From an uncultured Candidatus Saccharibacteria bacterium (lineage in GTDB: Bacteria > Patescibacteria > Saccharimonadia > Saccharimonadales > UBA1547), in assembly GCA_946886635.1 (NCBI GenBank), contig CAMPIW010000037.1, positions 1-5,072 on the forward strand: a DNA stretch of 5,072 nt, given 5' to 3'. A program made the position numbers and the translations under genes. The notes below the pieces were generated by a model that saw only the letters and a list, made by a program, of their open reading frames with translations, was not told where the DNA came from and ran no database searches. This document shows positions 1 through 4,284 of this stretch, piece by piece. Each line of letters begins with the position of its first letter. Position 1 is the stretch's first letter.

Positions 1-68
1 TCGAGCAACTTAATGGGTTAACAGGTTCTGGCTTAACACCCGAGCAAATGACTGAGCTTGGTATTTAG
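1..68 (+). CDS. Possible C-terminal end of an unidentified gene (partial)
   Basis: One forward frame is open from the window edge to a TAG at 66-68. It encodes 21 residues ending LTPEQMTELGI. The other two forward frames close within the first 21 bases. The fragment is hydrophilic and shows no recognisable motif. It would converge with the minus-strand glycosylase gene, whose stop is 27 bases away, which is a normal arrangement in this compact sequence. An open stretch this short could arise by chance, so the call rests mainly on position. No function can be given. Confidence 0.4.
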   Translation, partial: EQLNGLTGSGLTPEQMTELGI

Positions 69-73
69 TTTTT

Positions 74-90
74 GGTAGGTGGTAGGTGGT
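74..90 (+). repeat. Heptamer tandem repeat GGTAGGT (2.4 copies)
   Basis: Two perfect GGTAGGT heptamers (74-80, 81-87) are followed by a partial third (88-90), just after a short T run. They fill the gap between the possible + strand gene end at 68 and the minus-strand stop at 95. A degenerate version of the same period-7 repeat lies at 4261-4284 on the opposite strand, also at a convergent gene junction. Confidence 0.6.
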
Positions 91-94
91 GCGC

Positions 95-736
95 TTAGAG
101 TGTGGGTTTGTTGTCGAGCGAGTGCCAGGCGTACCAGCTTGCAATTGATTCGTACGGGTGCCAATGATTCGTTCGGGCGATAGCTTCTATTTCAGTATCG
201 CCGGGCCGTTCACTGAGGCCATACAGTTTTTGCAGGCTGATTCTAATGCCAAGGTCGCCGGTGGGTAAAACGTCAAACCTGCCCATGCAAAACATAAGAA
301 ACATATGAACAGTCCATACCCCCACGCCTTTAATTTGAATAAGTTCGTCGATAATTTCTTGGTTGGTTAAGGCTTCGAGCGTATCGAAGCGCACCGTTCC
401 ATCGATAATTTTTTCGGCTAAATCACGAATATACGCGGCTTTTTGTCGCGATAACCCAACACTACGATACGTTTCAACATCTTTTTCAAGAATATCTTCG
501 GGTGTAGGAAAGTCGCTTGTAAATAATTCTTTAAAGCGGTTCGAAATTGTGGCCGCTGCTTTAACGCTGAGTTGCTGTGAAATGATACTTTCAACAAGCG
601 CCTGGTAGTAATTTTTGTGTGGCGAAAAAGTAGGCAGGGGTGCTGCTGAAATAATGGTCGCCAATACGGGGTCAACACTAGCTAAGTGTTCGACACCCTT
701 TTTTAGTTCGTCGTTATAGCTCAACTGTTGATCCAT
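95..736 (-). CDS. AlkA-like DNA-3-methyladenine glycosylase (HhH-GPD family)
   Basis: This 213-residue protein is a base-excision-repair DNA glycosylase expected to remove alkylated bases such as 3-methyladenine from DNA. The HhH-GPD fold is clear. The substrate-pocket helix SIISQQLS is at 50-57, the helix-hairpin-helix IKGVGVWTVHMF at 135-146, and the loop LPTGDLGIR holds the presumed catalytic Asp161. The C-terminal helix carries the family pattern W-x-P-Y-x-S-x-A-x-W-Y-x-W (192-204). It lacks the extra N-terminal domain of E. coli AlkA (282 aa), so it resembles compact Mag1-type enzymes. It has no Fe-S cysteine cluster, as expected for this branch. The ATG at 736 lies inside the end of the upstream MBL gene (23-base overlap) and has only a weak purine-rich region before it, so translation is probably coupled. 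Activity toward a specific lesion is inferred from family. Confidence 0.9.
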   Translation of the reverse strand: MDQQLSYNDELKKGVEHLASVDPVLATIISAAPLPTFSPHKNYYQALVESIISQQLSVKAAATISNRFKELFTSDFPTPEDILEKDVETYRSVGLSRQKAAYIRDLAEKIIDGTVRFDTLEALTNQEIIDELIQIKGVGVWTVHMFLMFCMGRFDVLPTGDLGIRISLQKLYGLSERPGDTEIEAIARTNHWHPYESIASWYAWHSLDNKPTL

Positions 737-1364
737 CCAGCCGCTTATAGCGTGTATTTTGCCCGTTTGCTACGGCTCCGAGCATTCGATCAACAAGTTC
801 TTTACCGTCGGCCGATAAAATTGCGTCATGCGTAGGAAAGGCAAAATCAGGCTTTACCCGAGCAAGAAATTCCATAGAATCGCTTATTTTAAGCCACGGT
901 GCGCTGGCTGGTAGAGCGAGCGTTTGCACGTGCACAGGTTCGGGGGCAGTAGTTTCGGGAACAACAAACGAGTCACCAGGGTAATAAAAGCTATTATCAA
1001 CAAGAACGCCGAGGTTTGGTGGAACTGGAATTGAAGCGCTAATAGTAGCGTGAATTCCGCCAAAGAACTCTAAATTAAACGCCCCAATTGTGTATTTTTC
1101 ATTAACTTTAGCGCCAATAGTAGTGTAGTTCGTAAACCGGCCACTAATACTTTCGTGGGCAATGACTGTTGCTTTGGGGTGATTAGTAAGAATTTGCTGC
1201 ACACGCTTTTCGTCAAAATGGTCGGGGTGCTCGTGGGTAATAACAATTGCATCGACGCGGCGCGGAGTAATAAAGTCGCGTGAGTAGGTACCGGGGTCGA
1301 TAATAAGTGTCGAACCATTTTTTTCGAGTACTACACAGGCGTGCTGAAATTTCGTAAGCTTCAT
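714..1364 (-). CDS. MBL-fold metallo-hydrolase (UlaG/COG2220-like)
   Basis: A 216-residue metallo-beta-lactamase-fold protein. The metal-binding signature HEHPDH is at 44-49 after the strand DAIVIT. Further expected ligands are His105 (GGIHATI), Asp131 (YYPGDSF) and His179 (FPTHD). The N-terminus MKLTKFQHACVVLEKNG and the IIDPG motif at 21-25 are typical of small UlaG-like hydrolases. These bind two metal ions (usually Zn or Mn), and their substrates range from lactonised sugars to phosphodiesters. The substrate here cannot be read from sequence. It is the first gene of a two-gene minus-strand unit with the AlkA-like gene, whose start it overlaps. The ATG is supported by a TATACT box six bases upstream. 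A GGAGGT also lies upstream but overlaps that box, so it would be outside a transcript started from it. No signal peptide is seen, so it is probably cytoplasmic. Confidence 0.88.
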   Translation of the reverse strand: MKLTKFQHACVVLEKNGSTLIIDPGTYSRDFITPRRVDAIVITHEHPDHFDEKRVQQILTNHPKATVIAHESISGRFTNYTTIGAKVNEKYTIGAFNLEFFGGIHATISASIPVPPNLGVLVDNSFYYPGDSFVVPETTAPEPVHVQTLALPASAPWLKISDSMEFLARVKPDFAFPTHDAILSADGKELVDRMLGAVANGQNTRYKRLDGSTVEL

Positions 1365-1370
1365 ATATCT

Positions 1371-1376
1371 AGTATA
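1371..1376 (-). promoter_or_regulatory. -10 box (TATACT) for the MBL/AlkA-like unit
   Basis: Read on the minus strand this is TATACT, preceded by GGAGG and followed by six bases before the ATG at 1364. A start about seven bases downstream of the box would fall on or next to the ATG, giving a leaderless mRNA. No good -35 match was found. The box is one arm of a palindrome (TAGTATA at 1370-1376, 7-base spacer, TATACTA at 1384-1390) shared with the opposing mutY promoter. Confidence 0.6.
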
Positions 1377-1383
1377 CCTCCGT

Positions 1384-1389
1384 TATACT
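1384..1389 (+). promoter_or_regulatory. -10 box (TATACT) for mutY
   Basis: TATACT lies eight bases before the mutY ATG at 1398, so transcription would begin at or within about two bases of the start codon. TTCATA at 1360-1365 is a possible -35 (four of six matches, 18-base spacer) and would overlap the start codon of the opposing MBL gene. The two divergent -10 boxes are only 7 bases apart, so polymerase bound at one should block the other. Confidence 0.6.
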
Positions 1390-1397
1390 AGAAGAAG

Positions 1398-2198
1398 ATG
1401 AATACGAGAGATTTTCAAGAGCTGATATGGGGCAAGGCCCACGAATTGTATCGCGATATGCCGTGGCGCCGTGATACCCGGCCGTACTATGTATTGGTAA
1501 GCGAAATTATGTTGCAACAAACGCAGGTCGATAGAGTAGTACCAAAGTTTGAGGCGTTTATTGCGGCCTTTCCGGATAGTACATCACTCGCAAAAGCACC
1601 GCTTGCCGACGTTTTGAAGCTATGGAGTGGCCTTGGGTATAATCGTCGGGCGAAATTTTTACATGAAGCAGCTCAAAAAATTGAAGATACTTTTGACGGT
1701 GCGTTTCCTACTACTTTAAAGGAGTTGGTGTCGCTTCCTGGAGTCGGTGTTAATACGGCTGGTGCAATTTTAGCTTATAGCTTTGAACAGCCAGTTGTGT
1801 TTATCGAAACGAACGTTCGCACCGTTTACTTCCACCATTTTTTTGAAGATAGCGCCAGTGTCAGCGATGCCGAACTACGGGCGGTTGTTGAGAAAACAGT
1901 CGATACAGAACATCCTCGGGAGTGGTACTGGGCAATTATGGATTACGGTACGCATTTAAAACGTCGGGGTGCCGGGCGAAACGATAAAAGTCGTCATTAT
2001 AAAAAGCAATCTGCATTAAAAGGAAGTGTGCGCGAGGTTCGTGGACAAATTGTCAGAGAGTTAGCCGCGCGAGATATGGACATAACACTCCTGCGACGGG
2101 CTGTTCAAGCTGATGAGCGATTTGAGCGGGCGCTAGCGGGCTTAACTGTCGATGGTCTTGTTCAAGAAACCGCTGGGCAATTACATTTGACGCGTTAA
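1398..2198 (+). CDS. mutY: MutY-like A/G-specific adenine glycosylase, cluster-less
   Basis: A 266-residue HhH-GPD DNA glycosylase expected to remove adenine mispaired with 8-oxoguanine. MutY hallmarks are MPWRR (21-25), VSEIMLQQTQV (34-44, with the catalytic Glu36), SGLGYNRR (77-84) and the HhH LPGVGVNTAG (113-122). Three oddities stand out. The position of the conserved catalytic Asp is Glu137 (FIETNVRT, codon GAA at 1806-1808). The whole protein has no cysteine, so the usual [4Fe-4S] cluster after the GPD domain is absent and replaced by a Lys/Arg-rich stretch (188-209). The tail (about 210-266, GSVREVRG to VDGLVQETAGQLHL) looks like a winged helix rather than the MutT-like domain that reads 8-oxoG in E. 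coli MutY (350 aa). Actinobacterial MutY proteins have a similar tail. Activity is inferred, and another HhH-GPD specificity is possible. Confidence 0.88.
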   Translation: MNTRDFQELIWGKAHELYRDMPWRRDTRPYYVLVSEIMLQQTQVDRVVPKFEAFIAAFPDSTSLAKAPLADVLKLWSGLGYNRRAKFLHEAAQKIEDTFDGAFPTTLKELVSLPGVGVNTAGAILAYSFEQPVVFIETNVRTVYFHHFFEDSASVSDAELRAVVEKTVDTEHPREWYWAIMDYGTHLKRRGAGRNDKSRHYKKQSALKGSVREVRGQIVRELAARDMDITLLRRAVQADERFERALAGLTVDGLVQETAGQLHLTR

Positions 2199-2203
2199 AA
2201 AGG

Positions 2204-2209
2204 TATAAT
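2204..2209 (+). promoter_or_regulatory. -10 box (TATAAT) for the secreted-protein gene
   Basis: A perfect TATAAT lies five bases after the mutY stop and eight bases before the ATG at 2218. This predicts a transcript starting at or near the start codon. No ribosome binding site occurs between box and ATG. The -35 region falls in the end of mutY and is weak (TTACAT at 2181-2186 with a 17-base spacer). Confidence 0.65.
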
Positions 2210-2217
2210 ACTAAGAT

Positions 2218-2751
2218 ATGCGTCGTATACTTTTTGTTGCAGTTATCAGCCTTTTGACGATAGGCCTTTTTGTGCCGTTCGCTACGAAGCCAGTGGGCGC
2301 CGAGGAACTATCTCCCGAACAAGTCGAACATATAAAGACAAACTGCGTTTCGATAAAAAACAGCATCAACCAACTTCACGCCAGCGATGCGTTGCTCCGT
2401 GTTAATCGTGGCCAGGTATACGAATCAATGGCTACTAAGTTGATGGATAGGTTTAATGATCGCCTCGCTTCAAATGGGCTCGATGCTAAAGCAATGACTA
2501 CAGTTACCTCGAGTTATCGTAGCGCACTTAATTCATTTAGGGATCACTATATTTCGTACGAACAAAAACTCTCTGAAGCAATCCGCATTGATTGTTCGTC
2601 GCAGCCAAATACATTCCACGACACATTGCAAGAGGCGAGAGAGCTTCGCGAAACAGTCCATGACGATGTTTTAAGGTTACACCGCTTGATTGATGATTAT
2701 CGCTCGTCGGTTGGAGACTTTTTATTGAATTTTGAAAGGCTTTCGAACTAA
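2218..2751 (+). CDS. Secreted, mostly helical protein of unknown function
   Basis: A 177-residue protein not recognised as any named family. It opens with a standard Sec signal peptide: MRR, then a hydrophobic core (about 4-22), and a likely signal peptidase I cleavage after VGA at 28. The mature part is hydrophilic and looks almost entirely alpha-helical, with heptad-like stretches at about 32-85 and 133-175, so it may form a helical bundle or coiled coil. It contains two cysteines, Cys43 and Cys126, which could form a disulfide outside the cytoplasm. There is no lipobox and no membrane anchor. It has its own TATAAT promoter and is followed one base later by a membrane-protein gene, which suggests the two work together at the cell surface. 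Function is unknown. Confidence 0.85.
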   Translation: MRRILFVAVISLLTIGLFVPFATKPVGAEELSPEQVEHIKTNCVSIKNSINQLHASDALLRVNRGQVYESMATKLMDRFNDRLASNGLDAKAMTTVTSSYRSALNSFRDHYISYEQKLSEAIRIDCSSQPNTFHDTLQEARELRETVHDDVLRLHRLIDDYRSSVGDFLLNFERLSN

Positions 2752-2752
2752 A

Positions 2753-3133
2753 ATGGACGAACTACCAAAAATTCAACCGGTGAAATTGGAGAATGAGACA
2801 TTGCCGTTTTGGGATAGGCATCGCCTTTCATTACTGCTTATTATTACGGTTTTAATTGCCCTTGTTATGACTACTATTAGCGTTATTATGTACAATAGCA
2901 GCGGCGCAGCGCAGCTCGACCTTAGTCGTCCCGGATATCTTTCGGTGAGTGACCAGGTGGTAGAAACCGACCAAATTGATACATACAGTTCTACTGGTCC
3001 TGTAAATGAAGAGTCAATTGAAGAATTTATGAAGATGTACGACGAACAGGCAGCGAAAGTAAAGAAGGTCGACGCGTTTAACGGCGACCCTCTCAACCCT
3101 GAGGTGCTCGAGTTTGGCACTTCAAATAATTAA
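2753..3133 (+). CDS. Single-pass membrane protein of unknown function
   Basis: A 126-residue protein starting at the ATG one base after the preceding stop. A longer reading from a TTG at 2732 would add seven residues inside the upstream gene and is less likely. The first 24 residues are polar and end in the positive patch DRHR. One transmembrane helix follows at about 25-47 (LSLLLIITVL onward), then an outside, acidic segment of about 80 residues with no cysteine. By the positive-inside rule the N-terminus is cytoplasmic. The outer part contains LDLSRPGYLSVSDQ (55-68) and a helix around ESIEEFMKMYDEQ (87-99). Translation is probably coupled to the secreted-protein gene upstream, since only a weak AAGG-type sequence lies about 13 bases before the ATG. 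The pairing suggests an envelope role, but no family or function is recognised. Confidence 0.8.
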   Translation: MDELPKIQPVKLENETLPFWDRHRLSLLLIITVLIALVMTTISVIMYNSSGAAQLDLSRPGYLSVSDQVVETDQIDTYSSTGPVNEESIEEFMKMYDEQAAKVKKVDAFNGDPLNPEVLEFGTSNN

Positions 3134-3176
3134 TTAGTTAAGTAGTAGCTAAAATAGCTAGCAACATTTGAATATA

Positions 3177-3250
3177 TGATGGTATGATACAGATATCAAA
3201 TAAGTATAATTTGAGTCAAATATTATCAAGTCTGTATCTGTAAACCATCA
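3177..3250. repeat. Interrupted inverted repeat around the Nudix-gene promoter
   Basis: TGATGGT (3177-3183) and ACAGATA (3189-3195) are mirrored by TATCTGT (3235-3241) and ACCATCA (3244-3250), giving 14 paired positions. A second register is also possible: GATACAGA (3186-3193) with TCTGTATC (3231-3238). Within the left arm is a smaller palindrome, TGATA-CAGA-TATCA (3185-3198). The TATAAT box at 3205-3210 lies between the arms. This could be an operator pair, or an RNA hairpin if upstream transcription reads through. Confidence 0.45.
3205..3210 (+). promoter_or_regulatory. Candidate -10 box (TATAAT) for the Nudix gene
   Basis: A perfect TATAAT in the 140-base spacer after the membrane-protein gene. 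It is placed so that transcription would start around 3216-3218. That leaves about 60 bases to the first canonical start codon (TTG 3276) but only about five bases to an in-frame ATT at 3222. No convincing -35 was found. Confidence 0.45.
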
Positions 3251-3275
3251 CATCCAAAAACATATTCTTGACGTT

Positions 3276-3899
3276 TTGATGTATCAAAAAGTAGCCCGTT
3301 TTCGCGACCTTCGTCCGCCGAAAACTGATACGAATTTATTTACCTATCACTTAAATAGCCTTGTGAAACTAAAATTGGTTGTTAAAACGGAGGGTGGCTA
3401 TGCTTTGAGTACGGTAGGTTTGTCGTACATTGACCGCGTTAGTACCGAAAGCAAAACAATTCGTACCCAGCCCAAAATTATTACCATGTTAGTTGTACAA
3501 AACGGCGAAGGCGATATTTTACTTCAACGCCGTACGAAACAACCATATATTGATACCTGGACATTACCGTATGGCAAAATACATGTTGAAGATTTGTCGG
3601 TAAAAGCAGCGGCTCAGCGCGAGGCGTTTGAAAAGCTTGGTATTAAATCTCAAGATATCGAGCATGCCGGCGATTGCTATATTCGCGTGCATGCCGACGG
3701 TGCGTTGTTATCTACGACATTGGCGCACGTGTTTCGGTTTTATAAAGATGACATTAAAACGTCAGCCGATGTGGTGTGGGCGCGCCCACATAAATTGAAC
3801 GAGTTTGAGCTAGCGCCTGCCGTCCTCGAAGTCATGACGCGCACTTTTTTTAAAGATACTTTTTACTTTGAAGAATATACTGTGAAATGGGGTAAATAA
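3276..3899 (+). CDS. Winged-helix plus Nudix-domain protein (start uncertain, frame extends upstream)
   Basis: As given, this is a 207-residue protein from TTG 3276 (ATG follows at 3279). Residues about 1-55 form the later part of a winged-helix domain (YHLNSLVKLKLVVKTEGGYALS, in two parts around 24-45). Residues about 66-200 are a Nudix domain: IITMLVVQNGEGDILLQRR, then a degenerate Nudix box from Gly100 to Ile123. The box keeps Arg115-Glu116 and Glu119 but has Lys120 where the second metal-binding Glu of REUxEE belongs, and the Gly-to-Arg spacing is one residue longer than the consensus. The frame stays open upstream to a stop at 3207-3209, and the extra residues (NHHIQKHILDVL) look like the missing first helix of the winged helix. 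That stretch has no ATG, GTG or TTG, so the true start may be ATT at 3222 or similar. It may be a nucleotide-derivative hydrolase or a ligand-sensing regulator. Confidence 0.82.
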   Translation: MMYQKVARFRDLRPPKTDTNLFTYHLNSLVKLKLVVKTEGGYALSTVGLSYIDRVSTESKTIRTQPKIITMLVVQNGEGDILLQRRTKQPYIDTWTLPYGKIHVEDLSVKAAAQREAFEKLGIKSQDIEHAGDCYIRVHADGALLSTTLAHVFRFYKDDIKTSADVVWARPHKLNEFELAPAVLEVMTRTFFKDTFYFEEYTVKWGK

Positions 3900-3913
3900 C
3901 AGGGGTAAAGTGG

Positions 3914-3919
3914 TATAAT
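3914..3919 (+). promoter_or_regulatory. Extended -10 box (TGG-TATAAT) for the MazG-like gene
   Basis: A perfect TATAAT preceded by TGG (extended -10 form) lies 14 bases after the Nudix-gene stop and six bases before the ATG at 3926. Transcription would start at the ATG itself, giving a leaderless mRNA. It shows that the MazG-like gene can be expressed apart from the Nudix gene. Confidence 0.65.
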
Positions 3920-3925
3920 AAGAGT

Positions 3926-4255
3926 ATGAATTTAAACGAATACCAAACCCTCGCGCTCCGAACTGCCAACTCTAAAGATAAGAAGAATGAATTATTTCAT
4001 TTGCTGCTTGGCCTTTGTGGTGAAGCAGGTGAAATTGCTGAAAAAACTAAAAAAATCATTCGCGACCACGACAGTGATTTTTCAAAATTAGACAAAGATG
4101 ATTTGAAAAAAGAACTCGGCGATGTTTTGTGGCATGTAGCTGTTATTGCAGACCATTTTGACATCGAACTCGAAGCTGTGGGCGATACGAACATCAAAAA
4201 ACTAGCAAGTCGCTTAGAACGCGGTGTTCTTAGTGGTAGCGGTGACGAGCGTTAA
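3926..4255 (+). CDS. MazG-like nucleoside triphosphate pyrophosphohydrolase
   Basis: A 109-residue all-alpha NTP pyrophosphohydrolase expected to cleave (d)NTPs to the monophosphate and pyrophosphate, a nucleotide-pool cleaning activity. The MazG metal-binding pattern is clear. GEAGEIAEK (32-40) supplies Glu33, Glu36 and possibly Glu39 (ExxE), and KKELGDVLWHVA (61-72) supplies Glu63 and Asp66 (ExxD). The C-terminus, NIKKLASRLERG followed by SGSGDER, matches the small single-domain MazG-like group found in many bacteria and phages, not the two-domain E. coli MazG (263 aa). The protein starts at an ATG six bases after a TATAAT box, with no ribosome binding site. It converges on murC with a 20-base gap. 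The preferred nucleotide cannot be read from sequence. Confidence 0.9.
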   Translation: MNLNEYQTLALRTANSKDKKNELFHLLLGLCGEAGEIAEKTKKIIRDHDSDFSKLDKDDLKKELGDVLWHVAVIADHFDIELEAVGDTNIKKLASRLERGVLSGSGDER

Positions 4256-4273
4256 TCGCGACCACCTACCACT
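4232..4273. terminator. Hairpin at the MazG/murC convergent junction (possible two-way terminator)
   Basis: AGTGGTAG (4232-4239) pairs with CTACCACT (4266-4273). Inner pairings are GGT/ACC (4241-4243 with 4261-4263) and GCG/CGC (4249-4251 with 4257-4259) around a TTAAT loop. The left arm is the last codons of the MazG-like gene, and the right arm reaches to within two bases of the murC stop codon. No T run follows on either strand, so it is not a classical intrinsic terminator. The right arm is part of the heptamer repeat. Confidence 0.35.
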
Positions 4274-4284
4274 TACTAACTACC
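4261..4284 (-). repeat. Degenerate heptamer repeat (GGTAGTT/AGTAAGT/GGTAGGT/GGT)
   Basis: Read on the minus strand, this is three 7-base units plus a partial fourth, and it contains the same GGTAGGTGGT decamer as the repeat at 74-90. It fills most of the gap between the convergent MazG-like and murC genes. It also supplies the last codons and TAG stop of murC (Gly, Ser, stop at 4284-4276), so the murC C-terminus appears to run into the repeat. Confidence 0.5.

Noticed and set aside
363..608. Open frame on + strand inside the AlkA-like gene
   Set aside because: It lies antisense to a well-supported glycosylase gene, has no recognisable domain, and looks like a by-product of the other strand's codon use.
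418..678. Second minus-strand frame within the AlkA-like gene
   Set aside because: It fully overlaps the real gene in another frame, and the protein has no family features.
1070..1318. Second minus-strand frame within the MBL gene
   Set aside because: It is contained in the MBL gene in another frame, with a low-complexity Leu/Thr/Ser-rich translation.
2732..2752. TTG start for the membrane protein
   Set aside because: It would overlap the upstream gene and add seven residues without support. The ATG at 2753 is next to the stop and suits coupled translation.
2773..3120. Minus-strand frame opposite the membrane-protein gene
   Set aside because: It mirrors the membrane-protein gene. Its hydrophobic stretch is the antisense of the transmembrane segment, and there is no promoter or start support.
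3146..3160. TAGCTA-AAA-TAGCTA stem-loop after the membrane-protein gene, as a terminator
   Set aside because: The stem is six AT-rich pairs with no following T run, and TAGCTA is itself palindromic, so the pairing carries little information.
3184..3243. Nineteen-codon frame (MIQISNKYNL...) in the spacer before the Nudix gene
   Set aside because: It is too short, has no ribosome binding site, and starts upstream of the likely transcription start. It could only matter as part of a frameshifted Nudix N-terminus.
3997..4197. Minus-strand frame opposite the MazG-like gene
   Set aside because: It is antisense to a gene with clear MazG motifs, and its Ser-rich translation is typical of a shadow frame.
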